Source: Thermosediminibacter oceani DSM 16646
GTDB lineage: Bacteria; Bacillota; Thermosediminibacteria; Thermosediminibacterales; Thermosediminibacteraceae
Direction of reading: 5' to 3'
Length of the DNA: 64,000 nucleotides
Assembly: GCF_000144645.1 (NCBI RefSeq)
Contig: NC_014377.1
Span: forward strand, 1,674,001 to 1,738,000
The position numbers and the translations under genes are program-made. Below are positions 43,529 to 52,598 of this stretch, in pieces (position 1 is the first letter of the stretch; each line of letters starts with the position of its first letter). The notes below the pieces were generated by a model. It was given only the letters and a program-made list of their open reading frames with translations, made no database searches and was not told the origin of the DNA.

Positions 43529-45292
43529 GTGGAGACAGGGAGAATAATTTACATCAACGGACCCGTTGTCAGAGCTTCCGGTATGAAAGGCTTCACAATG
43601 AGAGAGATGGTACTGGTAGGCGAAAAAAAGCTCATCGGTGAGGTCATATCTCTGGATAAAGAAGTGGCCACGATCCAAGTGTACGAAGAGACTTCCGGTC
43701 TCCGTGCGGGAGAGCCGGTAACCGGTACCGGAAAGCCCCTGTCGGTGAAGCTTGGGCCGGGCATTTTGGGCAATATATTTGACGGCATCGAAAGACCGCT
43801 TTCGCACATTTACAAAGAAGAATCAGGCTTTATACCGCCGGGGATAGGACTCATATCCCTCGACGAAGAAAAACTCTGGGATGTGGAAATTCTTATCCGC
43901 GAAGGGGATCACCTGAAGGAAGGCGATGTATTCGCCCGGGTGCAGGAGACCTCCATGATAGTCCACCGGATAATGGTACCCCCCGGGTTACACGGTCGGG
44001 TAGTATGGGCGAAAGAAAGCGGAAGGTACACCATAAACGACACCCTGGCCCTCCTTGAAAACGAAGGAAAGACCTTTGAGCTCAAAATGTGCCAGGAGTG
44101 GCCTGTCAGAGAGCCCAGGCCGGTGGCAAAGCGGATGCCTATCGGGAAACTCCTGGTGACCGGGCAGAGGGTTATAGATACGTTTTTCCCCCTGGCAAAG
44201 GGAGGAACCGCCGCCATTCCGGGCGGTTTCGGCACCGGCAAAACTATAACCCAACACCAGCTGGCCAAGTGGAGCGATGCCGACATTATCGTATATATAG
44301 GTTGCGGTGAACGGGGCAACGAAATGACCGAAGTGCTGGAGGATTTCCCTAAATTGCAGGACCCCAGAACCGGCAAACCTCTTATGGACAGGACAGTGCT
44401 TATAGCCAACACATCAAACATGCCCGTTGCTGCCCGCGAGGCATCAATATATACCGGTATAACTATAGCTGAATATTTCAGGGATATGGGATACAACGTA
44501 GCATTAATGGCCGACTCTACATCGCGCTGGGCGGAGGCTCTGAGAGAGATCGCCGGAAGGCTGGAAGAAATGCCTGCCGAGGAGGGTTACCCTGCATATC
44601 TTGCGTCAAGGCTGGCCCAGTTTTACGAGCGGGCCGGCTATTTTAAAAATCTCAACGGCAGCGAAGGGTCCATTACGATTATAGGCGCCGTTTCCCCCGC
44701 CGGCGGCGATTTTTCGGAGCCCGTCACCCAGGCTACTAAAAGGGTTGTGGGGGCTTTTCTGGCTCTGGACAAAGAGCTGGCCTATGCGCGGCATTTCCCG
44801 TCTATAAACTGGCTTTTATCATACAGCGGCTATGTAAAGATGCTGGAGGATTGGTTCTCGGACAACGTAGCTCCCGACTTACTCGAACTCAGGGCGAAGA
44901 TGCTCGGCCTTCTCCGCGAAGAAAATAAGCTGATGGATATAGTCAAACTGGTTGGCGAGGATGTACTTCCCGACGATCAGAGGCTGGTGCTTGAAATAGC
45001 CAGGGTGCTGAAGATGGCTTATTTACAGCAGAATGCCTACCATAAGGAAGACTCCTACGTGCCCCTTGACAGGCAGTACACAATGCTGAAAGTTATCGAC
45101 AGACTTTACGAAAGGGCTTTATCTTCGGTTAAAAAAGGTATTCCCATTGCCAAGGTTAAAAACGAGAAGATCTTTAATGATGTCATTATGATGAAGTATA
45201 CTCTGAATTTCGATGAGCTCATTAAACAGATAGACGAGTATTTCGACAGCCTCGAGAGCATGTACAAAGAAGGTGTGTTTTATGAAGGTTAA
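43529..45292 (+). CDS. V-type ATPase catalytic subunit A
   Basis: A 587-residue catalytic subunit. P-G-G-F-G-T-G-K-T is the P-loop (about residue 232), G-C-G-E-R-G-N-E-M carries the catalytic Glu, and [11 protein letters not shown] is the following signature. GTG start with GGGGAGG upstream. Confidence 0.97.
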   Translation: METGRIIYINGPVVRASGMKGFTMREMVLVGEKKLIGEVISLDKEVATIQVYEETSGLRAGEPVTGTGKPLSVKLGPGILGNIFDGIERPLSHIYKEESGFIPPGIGLISLDEEKLWDVEILIREGDHLKEGDVFARVQETSMIVHRIMVPPGLHGRVVWAKESGRYTINDTLALLENEGKTFELKMCQEWPVREPRPVAKRMPIGKLLVTGQRVIDTFFPLAKGGTAAIPGGFGTGKTITQHQLAKWSDADIIVYIGCGERGNEMTEVLEDFPKLQDPRTGKPLMDRTVLIANTSNMPVAAREASIYTGITIAEYFRDMGYNVALMADSTSRWAEALREIAGRLEEMPAEEGYPAYLASRLAQFYERAGYFKNLNGSEGSITIIGAVSPAGGDFSEPVTQATKRVVGAFLALDKELAYARHFPSINWLLSYSGYVKMLEDWFSDNVAPDLLELRAKMLGLLREENKLMDIVKLVGEDVLPDDQRLVLEIARVLKMAYLQQNAYHKEDSYVPLDRQYTMLKVIDRLYERALSSVKKGIPIAKVKNEKIFNDVIMMKYTLNFDELIKQIDEYFDSLESMYKEGVFYEG

Positions 45293-46655
45293 GTATCTGA
45301 AGCTGGAAAAGGTTGAGGGCCCACTCGTAATAATGGAAGATGTCGGAGAAGTCGCTTACGACGAAATTGTAGAAATAGAAATCCCGGGGCGCGGAACCCG
45401 CATGGGTAAGGTTGTGGAAATCAGCGGTAGTAAGGTTATAATCCAGGTGTTTGAGGGAACTTCCGGCATATCCCTCGACAAAGTGAGCGTCAGTTTTACC
45501 GGTAGCCCCATGAGAATCACCCTCTCCAGGGATATCCTGGGCCGGATTTTCAACGGAATTGCAAAACCCATTGACGGTGCCGGAGAGATTTACTCCGAAA
45601 ATACGTACGACGTAAACGGCAGGCCTATAAATCCCGTAGCCAGGCTCTACCCGAGGAATTTTATTAGAACGGGAATTTCCGCCATCGACGGGCTTATCAC
45701 CCTCATCCGCGGGCAAAAGCTTCCGATATTTTCCGGTGACGGCCTGCCCCACAACGAGCTGGCAGCCCAGATAGTCCGGCAGGCGGGTATATCGGGAGAG
45801 GAATCCGGGAAGTTTGCGGTCGTTTTTGCCGCCATGGGGATAAAGCACGACGAAGCTGATTTTTTTGTGAGGAGTTTCGAAGAAGCCGGTGTAATGGATC
45901 GGGTAGTGATGTTCGTCAACCTGGCCGACGATCCGGTAGTGGAAAGGATCATAACCCCCCGGTGCGCTCTCACCGCGGCAGAATATTTGGCCTTTGAGTG
46001 CGACATGCACGTGCTGGTCATTATGACCGATATGACCAGCTACTGCGATGCCCTGAGGGAGATATCTTCCGCCCGGGAAGAAGTACCGTCGCGAAAAGGT
46101 TATCCCGGATACATGTACTCGGACCTGGCCAGCCTTTACGAGAGAGCGGGAATTCTAAGGGGGTCCGGCGGCAGCATAACCCAGATCCCCATACTCACCA
46201 TGCCAAACGACGACATAACCCACCCCATCCCGGACCTGACCGGATATATAACAGAAGGGCAAATAGTGCTTTCCAGAGCCCTATACCAGCTGGGCATTTA
46301 TCCTCCTATCGACGTGCTCCCGTCTCTCTCCAGGCTCATGAAGGACGGTATCGGCAGTGAGTACACCCGGGAGGATCACCCGGACCTGGCAAACCAGATA
46401 TTTGCCGCTTATTCCAGGGTGCAGGAAGTCAGAGCCCTGGCTCAGGTTATAGGAGAAGAGGAGCTGTCCGAAACCGATAAATGCTATATGGAATTCGGTC
46501 GCAGATTTGAAAGAGTTTTCCTGACTCAGAAATTCGACGAAAACAGAAGCATAGAGCAGACTCTAGACATCATGTGGGATCTACTAAAAGTGCTGCCCGC
46601 ATCTGAAATTACCAGGATCGACCCGGCTCTTGTAAATAAATACCTTAGGAAGTGA
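45282..46655 (+). CDS. V-type ATPase subunit B
   Basis: A 457-residue non-catalytic head subunit. F-S-G-D-G-L-P-H-N replaces a true P-loop, as in all B subunits; [12 protein letters not shown] and [11 protein letters not shown] follow. It overlaps the end of A by 11 nt. I use the ATG at 45282 rather than the in-frame TTG three codons earlier. Confidence 0.96.
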   Translation: MKVKYLKLEKVEGPLVIMEDVGEVAYDEIVEIEIPGRGTRMGKVVEISGSKVIIQVFEGTSGISLDKVSVSFTGSPMRITLSRDILGRIFNGIAKPIDGAGEIYSENTYDVNGRPINPVARLYPRNFIRTGISAIDGLITLIRGQKLPIFSGDGLPHNELAAQIVRQAGISGEESGKFAVVFAAMGIKHDEADFFVRSFEEAGVMDRVVMFVNLADDPVVERIITPRCALTAAEYLAFECDMHVLVIMTDMTSYCDALREISSAREEVPSRKGYPGYMYSDLASLYERAGILRGSGGSITQIPILTMPNDDITHPIPDLTGYITEGQIVLSRALYQLGIYPPIDVLPSLSRLMKDGIGSEYTREDHPDLANQIFAAYSRVQEVRALAQVIGEEELSETDKCYMEFGRRFERVFLTQKFDENRSIEQTLDIMWDLLKVLPASEITRIDPALVNKYLRK

Positions 46656-46659
46656 ACTT

Positions 46660-47286
46660 ATGAGGGAAAATATAGCTCCTACAAAGGCTAACCTGATAGC
46701 TGCAGCGGCGGCCCTGGAATTTTCAAGGAAGGGCTATGAACTCCTGGACAAAAAGAGAAACGTGCTTATAAGGGAAATGATGGGATTGATGAACAGGGCC
46801 GCAGAACTTCAGGATAAAGTGAGAAAGATTTTTAGCGAGGCTTACGAGGCACTCCAGATGGCCAATATCACCCTGGGTATATCCCAGGTCTACGAGGTGG
46901 CCAGGTCGATCCCGGAAACCGCCGAGTTCACGGTACTTACCCGCAGCGTAATGGGAGTGGAAATCCCTATTGTCAGGTATGAGAAGAAAGATCTGGAAAA
47001 AAGTTACAGTTTCTACCATACAAATGCGGCTCTGGATGTAGCCCGCCAGAAATTTTACGAGGTAAAATACCTGTTCTTTGAACTCGCAGAGGTGGAGGAC
47101 TCCGTTTTCAAGCTCGCCATAGAGATAAAGAAGACGCAGAAAAGGGCTAACGCGCTAAAGAACATACAGATCCCAAAATTTGAAACAATCGTAAAAATGA
47201 TATCGGAAATGCTCGAAGAAAAGGAAAGAGAAGATTTCTTCCGGCTGAAAACCCTAAAGAAAAAATTGAGCGCACCGGTGCAATGA
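46660..47286 (+). CDS. V-type ATPase subunit D (rotor shaft)
   Basis: A 208-residue helical hairpin. I-A-P-T-K-A-N-L near the N-terminus and R-R/K-A-N-A-L-K-N-I-Q-I-P near the C-terminus are signatures. It is the last gene of the operon; its stop overlaps the terminator hairpin. Confidence 0.95.
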   Translation: MRENIAPTKANLIAAAAALEFSRKGYELLDKKRNVLIREMMGLMNRAAELQDKVRKIFSEAYEALQMANITLGISQVYEVARSIPETAEFTVLTRSVMGVEIPIVRYEKKDLEKSYSFYHTNAALDVARQKFYEVKYLFFELAEVEDSVFKLAIEIKKTQKRANALKNIQIPKFETIVKMISEMLEEKEREDFFRLKTLKKKLSAPVQ

Positions 47287-47300
47287 GTCGCCGGTGCGCT
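47263..47300. terminator. Shared terminator of the V-ATPase operon and the P1B ATPase
   Basis: AGCGCACCGG and CCGGTGCGCT form a perfect 10-bp stem. The minus-strand side has CAATTTTTT, the plus-strand side only ATCATTTT. It overlaps the stop of subunit D and lies 6 nt past the stop of the minus-strand ATPase. Confidence 0.85.
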
Positions 47301-47306
47301 ATCATT

Positions 47307-49457
47307 TTAAGTCCTTTCTTCCAACTTCTTTATTTTCAACAACCTGATTCCGTTGAGAGTCACCAGTAAAGTCGCTCCCATATCGGCCAGAATGGCCAGC
47401 CACAGCGTCAACCACCCCGGGAAAACGGCCGCCACCGCCAGGGCTTTAATGACCAGCGACAATGTTATATTCTGGCGTATCACCTGCAGTGCAGCTCTGC
47501 TCAGGCGGATCGTAAACGCCACTTTAGTCAGGTCGTCGGTCATTAACACTATGTCCGCCGTCTCAAGGGCCGTATCGGTACCGGTCCCGCCCATGGCTAT
47601 TCCTAAGGTAGCTGCAGCCAGTGCGGGAGCGTCATTTATACCATCCCCCACCATGGCAACCTTCCCGTATTTTTTTATCAAATCTTCGAGGGCTCTTACC
47701 TTATCCTGAGGCAGCAGTTCGGCTAAAAACTCATCGACACCGGCGCGGGCGGCTACAGCTTTAGCAGTGGCTTTATTATCGCCGGTAAGCATTATCGTCC
47801 GCTCGATGCCGGCGCGTTTGAGTAAGGCCAAAGCCTTTTTGCTCGTTTCCCTTATCTCGTCGGCAACGGCAATAATTCCTATAATACCGTTTTCCGTCCC
47901 CACCAGCATAGCCGTCTTGCCTTCTTCCTGAAGGCGCTTTACGTCCTCCGTTATTCCACCGGCCTCTACACCCAGTTCCTCAAAAAACTTCATATTTCCT
48001 ACAAATAGCGCCTCTCCGTCCACGGAACCTCTTGCCCCCCGGCCTGTGAAAGCAGTAAAATCTTCTGCCGGTATCATTTCTACACCCCGGGCTTCCGCGG
48101 CTTTAACTATGGCAACGGCAAGGGGGTGTTCCGATCGCTTTTCTACGCTGGCAGCCTTGCGAAGAACCTCTGTTTCAGATTCGTTACCTACAGCTATTAC
48201 ATCGGTAACCACCGGCTTTCCTCTCGTAAGAGTACCGGTCTTGTCAAGAGCGACAACCTTTAAAGAACCAGCTTCTTCAAGGTATATTCCGCCTTTTATT
48301 AAGACTCCGTTCCTTGCCGCGTTACCTATAGCACTTACTACAGCTACAGGCGTTGAAACCACAAGAGCGCACGGACACGATACCACCAGCAAAGCGAGGC
48401 CGCGGTACAGCCATGGCGTCCATTCATGGCCCAGGAAAAGCGGCGGCACCAGTGCTACGGCGCCGGCGAGCACAATCACTATTGGTGTATATACAGCTGC
48501 AAACCGGTCCACAAAAGCCTGAACCGGAGCGCGTCTTGTCTGGGCCTCCTCAACCAGGTGTATAATTTTCGCCAGGGTGGTATCCTGAACGAGTTTCGTA
48601 ACTTTTACTTCCAGCGAGCCGTGAGTGTTAATGGTCCCCGCATAAACCTCGTCACCGGGCCCCTTTTCGGCGGGTATCGATTCTCCGGTGATAGCAGCCT
48701 CGTTTATCGCCGACTCGCCCTTTAGTATGACCCCGTCCATGGCTATTTTCTCGCCGGGACGGATTACAATTATATCGCCAATATTAATTTCATCTACGGG
48801 GACATCCACTTCGCCCCACGGCTTTTTTATTCTTGCGGTTTTGGGTGCTATGTCCATGAGCAGGCGTATCGACCGTCTCGCTCTCTCCATGGTCCAGGAT
48901 TCCAGCATTTCCGAAACCGAGTACAGGAATGCCACAACGGCACCCTCCTCCAGCTCGCCGATTGCCACTGCTCCTATGACAGCTATGCTCATTAGAACGC
49001 TCATATTCAAATTAAGTCGTCTTAAAGAATAATAGGCCTTCCGGAAATTCTCCCAGCCCCCGGCGACCATGGCAAGCAGGAACAGAGGGACATAAAAGTA
49101 AGCTATCACACCCACTTTTCTCCCGATATAAGCCGCCAAAAGAGCAGCTGCGGATACCACCGTCCGGAGCAATTCTTTGTTTATCTTAATTCCTGTCCCC
49201 GCCTGAGCCCGCTCCTCTTTTTCCTCGGCCGGGAATATTTTATAGTTTTCTTTAAGGCCTTCCCGCCGGATAGCGTCAATGTCCACATTGCCTTCCACGG
49301 TGAGCCTACCCGTCGCCGGGTTTAAGACAGCCCTGGTAACACCGGGCAGTGCTGCCACGTTTCTTTCAAACTTGGCAGCACAATCGAGTCAGGTTATGCC
49401 TTCGACTCTGTACACCTTTTTTTCATTAACCCTGTATAGCTTTTCTTCAGCTCCCAT
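47307..49457 (-). CDS. Selenocysteine-containing P1B metal-transporting ATPase (Zn/Cd/Pb type)
   Basis: A 716-residue protein if TGA at 49389-49391 is read as selenocysteine (residue 23). The ATG at 49457 has GGAG 6 nt upstream. The HMA domain (about 1-80) reads V-E-G-I-T-U-L-D-C-A-A-K-F-E, so Sec replaces the first Cys of CxxC. After it come S-C-P-C-A-L (ion site), D-K-T-G-T-L-T (phosphorylation), S-E-H-P-L and G-D-G-I-N-D-A-P-A. The Asp near the end (D-M-G-A-T) suits ZntA/CadA-type zinc, cadmium or lead export. A SECIS-like hairpin starts 7 nt after the TGA. Without Sec insertion only a 22-residue peptide, or an internal GTG start at 49358 lacking the HMA motif, would be made. Confidence 0.9.
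49349..49381 (-). promoter_or_regulatory. Bacterial SECIS-like hairpin
   Basis: Minus strand: GTGCTGCCA pairs with TGGCAGCAC (9 perfect bp); an A/G mismatch follows, then GTTT/AAAC. The apical loop is GAAAG, beginning with G. From the TGA to the loop is 21 nt. Stem length, loop size, loop G and spacing all fall in the range of bacterial SECIS elements bound by SelB. Confidence 0.85.
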
Positions 49458-49491
49458 ATATTTCTCCCCACCCTCTACTGAAAAAATGCTA

Positions 49492-49522
49492 TCAACATTT
49501 GAACAGTTATTTAATTGTTTGA
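49492..49522 (-). promoter_or_regulatory. ArsR/SmtB/CadC-type operator
   Basis: An imperfect 31-bp dyad between the -10 box and the RBS of the metal ATPase. The plus strand contains TGAACAGTTATT, the core known from SmtB-family operators, with TCAACA and TGTTTGA at the outer arms. The location around the transcription start is typical of metal-released repressors. The repressor gene is not in the window. Confidence 0.6.
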
Positions 49523-49526
49523 TTTT

Positions 49527-49555
49527 ATTATATACCTGTCATCTATAGATTGCAA
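49527..49555 (-). promoter_or_regulatory. Sigma-A promoter of the metal ATPase
   Basis: Minus strand: TTGCAA, 17 bp, TATAAT, about 70 bp before the ATG and directly upstream of the SmtB-like operator. Confidence 0.85.
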
Positions 49556-49600
49556 CATTTATCCAGAAAAAAACGGCCGGGAAATCATAAGCGCTGAAAA

Positions 49601-49638
49601 TTGTCAATATTGACAAGATACCGGGACTGGTTTAATAT
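49601..49638 (+). promoter_or_regulatory. Promoter of the ubiA gene with palindromic operator
   Basis: TTGACA, 17 bp, TAATAT (49610-49638), a strong sigma-A match. A perfect 16-bp palindrome, TTGTCAATATTGACAA (49601-49616), covers the -35 box, so a repressor binding there would block RNA polymerase. The factor is unknown. Confidence 0.8.
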
Positions 49639-49679
49639 TAAACTCGAAAAAACCAATTTCCTGGGAGAGGAGGGTATCA

Positions 49680-50603
49680 ATGATTAACGAAAACCGGATC
49701 CGACTCTGGCGTGGCTTCTGGCAGCTGGCCGATCCTAAAATATGGGTCGCTTCAACGGTTCCTATGGCTGTGGCCGCCGCCCTTGCCTATAGTCTCGAGG
49801 GAACGTTTAACCTGTACTGGTTCCTTTGGAGTCTGGTGGGGGTATACCTAATAGAAATAGGTAAAAATGCGGTAAACGAATTTGTAGACTTCGAATCCGG
49901 CGTTGATACATCCATTACGCCTGACAAAAGAACCCCTTTCAGCGGCGGGAAAAAAGTCATAGTCGACGGAATACTGACCCTATCGGAAGTTAAGGTAATC
50001 GCCGCTGTTACCATGATTCTGGCGGGCCTCGTTGGTTTGTATGTAGTCTTTGCAAGAGAACCCGAGGTATTATGGATAGGTATCGCCGGTTATGCCATTT
50101 CCATATTCTACAGCCTTCCGCCTGTAAAACTCTGCTACAGGGGCTTCGGCGAACTCGCTGTGGGGTTAACCTTCGGACCTCTCGTGCTGTGCGGAACTTA
50201 CCTTGTCCAGACTTATAAAATCTCTACCGAAGCCGTCCTGTGTTCATTAATTCTGGGACTTCTCATCGCTAACGTCCTCTGGATCAACCAGTTCCCCGAC
50301 TACGAAGCGGACATGATGGGTCAAAAGAAAAACTGGGTTGTAAGGATGGGCAAAAAAAAGGCCACCTCTGTGTTTGCCGCACTTTTTACGGCGGCCTTTG
50401 CTCTGAGTGCTATACTTGCTTTCATTGCGGGCAACCCATTTTTCCTTTTGCCGTTATGCGTCTTTCCCCTTGCCAGGCGTGCCGTTGATGTCGCACGGCG
50501 GTATTACGACGATATTCCGAGGCTTATAGAAGCCAACGCTAAGACAGTCCAAGTATACCAGCTGACCGGTTTAACCCTCATAATCGCCGCCCTCTTGGGT
50601 TAA
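49680..50603 (+). CDS. UbiA family prenyltransferase (demethylmenaquinone type)
   Basis: A 307-residue membrane enzyme with about eight TM helices. The two Asp-rich prenyl-diphosphate motifs are N-A-V-N-E-F-V-D-F-E-S-G-V-D and N-Q-F-P-D-Y-E-A-D-M. It would attach a polyprenyl chain to a naphthoquinone precursor. Located next to a flavinylated lipoprotein, a polyprenyl synthase and NDH-2, it corresponds in position to DmkA of the flavin-based electron-transfer locus. GAGGAGGG lies before the ATG. No other menaquinone-synthesis gene is in the window. Confidence 0.9.
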   Translation: MINENRIRLWRGFWQLADPKIWVASTVPMAVAAALAYSLEGTFNLYWFLWSLVGVYLIEIGKNAVNEFVDFESGVDTSITPDKRTPFSGGKKVIVDGILTLSEVKVIAAVTMILAGLVGLYVVFAREPEVLWIGIAGYAISIFYSLPPVKLCYRGFGELAVGLTFGPLVLCGTYLVQTYKISTEAVLCSLILGLLIANVLWINQFPDYEADMMGQKKNWVVRMGKKKATSVFAALFTAAFALSAILAFIAGNPFFLLPLCVFPLARRAVDVARRYYDDIPRLIEANAKTVQVYQLTGLTLIIAALLG

Positions 50604-50641
50604 AAAGTTCAAAAAAAAAATATTACCCGAAACAAAAAAAT

Positions 50642-50671
50642 TTAGAAGGATTTTGCCTTTTGATGTATAAT
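50642..50671 (+). promoter_or_regulatory. Candidate promoter of the FMN lipoprotein gene
   Basis: TTAGAA, 18 bp, TATAAT, 45 bp upstream of the lipoprotein start. The -35 match is moderate. Confidence 0.4.
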
Positions 50672-50716
50672 ATAATTAAAGAGAAGCAACAAATTATTCG
50701 ATACAGGGGGGTTATT

Positions 50717-51532
50717 ATGAAAAAATTACTGTCACTAACAATCGCACTTCTCCTGGTCGTAACCCTTGTAGCCGGCTGCAGTTCCCAAAACTCGCAACAG
50801 CAGCCGCAGGATCAGCAAAATCAGCAGCAAACTGAGCAGCCTCAGCAGGGAGCACTGCAGGACGGCACCTACTACGCAGAAGACAAGGAGTTCGATGACC
50901 ATGGCTGGAAGGGTCTTGTGACCGTAATTGTGAAAGATGGAAAAATAACAAACGTGTTCTACGATGAAATCAACCAGGAAGGCAAGCTGAAGAGCTTCGA
51001 TCCAGAATACGGTTCCAGGATGAAAGAGAACTCCGGCACCACACCGCTGGATGTTTATCCGAAACTGGAGCAGGCCCTGGTAGAAAAGCAGAAACCCGAA
51101 GATGTTGAAGCCGTTTCTGGCGCCACGAGCTCTTCTGACAGATTCAAGAGCCTGGTAGCCGAAGCACTGAAAGGCTCACCAGTTGAAGCCAAAGACGGCT
51201 TAAAGGACGGCCTTTACAAGGCATCGGAAGCCGACTTTGACGACCACGGCTGGAAGGCAATGGCCGCGGTAATCGTAAAAGACGGCAAAATTCAGTCTGT
51301 ATTCTTCGATGAGGTCAACAAAGAAGACGGCCATTACAAATCGACCGACCAGGAGTACGCCAAGAATATGGAAGCAAAATCGGGCTCCACTCCCACAAAA
51401 GCGGTTGAGGCTTTGTCCAAGTCCCTCGTAGAAAAGCAGAATCCGGAACAGGTGGATTCGGTGACGGGTGCCACCGGAACTACCACCAAGTTCAAGGATT
51501 TGATGACAAAAGCCCTTTCTCTGGCAAAATAA
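50717..51532 (+). CDS. Lipoprotein with two FMN-binding (flavinylation) domains, PplA-like
   Basis: A 271-residue surface protein. A signal peptide with lipobox L-V-A-G-C puts the lipidated Cys at residue 21. A Gln-rich flexible linker follows (about 22-48). Two homologous FMN-bind domains occupy about 50-155 and 165-271, each with D-D-H-G-W-K and a flavinylation site: A-V-S-G-A-T-S-S and S-V-T-G-A-T-G-T. ApbE-type transferases link FMN to the Thr of such motifs. Two tandem domains on a lipoprotein match PplA, the extracellular electron shuttle of Listeria. No ApbE gene is in the window. GGGGGG lies 5 nt before the ATG. Confidence 0.9.
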   Translation: MKKLLSLTIALLLVVTLVAGCSSQNSQQQPQDQQNQQQTEQPQQGALQDGTYYAEDKEFDDHGWKGLVTVIVKDGKITNVFYDEINQEGKLKSFDPEYGSRMKENSGTTPLDVYPKLEQALVEKQKPEDVEAVSGATSSSDRFKSLVAEALKGSPVEAKDGLKDGLYKASEADFDDHGWKAMAAVIVKDGKIQSVFFDEVNKEDGHYKSTDQEYAKNMEAKSGSTPTKAVEALSKSLVEKQNPEQVDSVTGATGTTTKFKDLMTKALSLAK

Positions 51533-51553
51533 TAGCCTGAAAAAGGAAATCCG

Positions 51554-51587
51554 AAGGGCATACTCTAATGTATGCCCTTTCTTTTAT
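51554..51587 (+). terminator. Terminator of the FMN lipoprotein gene
   Basis: AAGGGCATAC and GTATGCCCTT form a 10-bp stem with a 6-nt loop, then TCTTTTAT. It separates the lipoprotein gene from the polyprenyl synthase, which therefore depends on read-through or its own start. Confidence 0.9.
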
Positions 51588-51626
51588 AATGTAACGGAAT
51601 TTTATATAGAAAGAGTGAAGTTTCGC

Positions 51627-52598
51627 ATGGCAAGATTCGATTTTTACCGTGAGATCTCCCGTGAAATGTCCTGCCTTGAGGAAGAACTTCTCTCATCGAT
51701 AAAGACAAATGAACCTTTTCTCTCGGAACCTTTAGAAAGGACTATAAAGGCTGGCGGCAAAAGGATAAGGCCCGCTCTGGTGTACCTTTCAGCCAGATTC
51801 GGAAATTACGACTATGAAAAGATCAAACCCCTTGCGGTAGCTGTGGAGCTGGTACATACGGCCACATTGATCCACGATGACATCGTTGACGATTCCCCCC
51901 TTAGGCGGGGCATCTCAACGGTACAGGCTGCTATCGGAAAGGACGCGGCGGTCTACGCTGGAGACTACGTACTTGCCAGGACTTTCAAGATACTCGTAGA
52001 CCACGGCGATTTCGACATTTTAAAGTCCGTATCCAGTGTACTTTACAGAGTATGCGAAGGTGAAGTGCGTCAGAAAAGGGAGGCCTTCGATATCACTATA
52101 AGCTTTTTAGATTACGCCCGGCGCATCCGGAAAAAAACCGCCCTCCTCTTCGCCCTTAGCTGCGAACTGGGAGCAAGGGGAGCGAAAGCTGATCCCCGCA
52201 CTATATCTGCTCTAAAAAAATACGGCATTCTGTTGGGAATGGCTTTTCAGGTAATGGACGATATCCTGGATCTAACTGAAGACGAAAGCCGGAGCGGAAA
52301 ACCCAGGGGAAATGATATAAAAGAAGGGGTAATCACTTTACCCCTCCTGTACGCTCTGAACAATCAATCCACTGCGCTAGAGCTGCGGGAACTTCTATCG
52401 GATAAACACCGGATAGACGACAGCACAATCAGCACCATAATCGAAATTGTAAAGGAATCGGGAGGAATAGAATACGCCCGACATATAGCCGGGCGTTACG
52501 TAGAAAAATCAAAAGAAAATCTATTAGTTCTTGAAGACAGTCCCGCCAGGAGTTCTCTCATGCTCCTAGCCGACTACGTTGTGGATAGAACCAGGTAG
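51627..52598 (+). CDS. Polyprenyl diphosphate synthase (DmkB/HepT-like)
   Basis: A 323-residue trans-prenyltransferase. The first Asp-rich motif is H-D-D-I-V-D-D-S and the second F-Q-V-M-D-D-I-L-D; G-K-R-I-R-P is the IPP site. It would make the side chain used by the adjacent UbiA enzyme. The start is uncertain: ATG 51627 or GTG 51615, neither with a strong RBS. The 3' end overlaps the convergent NDH-2 gene by 33 bp. Confidence 0.9.
   Translation: MARFDFYREISREMSCLEEELLSSIKTNEPFLSEPLERTIKAGGKRIRPALVYLSARFGNYDYEKIKPLAVAVELVHTATLIHDDIVDDSPLRRGISTVQAAIGKDAAVYAGDYVLARTFKILVDHGDFDILKSVSSVLYRVCEGEVRQKREAFDITISFLDYARRIRKKTALLFALSCELGARGAKADPRTISALKKYGILLGMAFQVMDDILDLTEDESRSGKPRGNDIKEGVITLPLLYALNNQSTALELRELLSDKHRIDDSTISTIIEIVKESGGIEYARHIAGRYVEKSKENLLVLEDSPARSSLMLLADYVVDRTR

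Noticed and set aside
43058-43807. 249-codon minus-strand ORF across V-ATPase E and A, and a similar one at 45222-46010
   Set aside because: Both lie antisense to certain V-ATPase genes with no RBS or promoter.
47307-49358. Reading the metal ATPase as a normal gene starting at 49358, or as a nonsense-mutated pseudogene
   Set aside because: The conserved HMA sequence upstream of the TGA, a good ATG/RBS, the promoter and the SECIS-like hairpin at the right distance make selenocysteine readthrough a better explanation.
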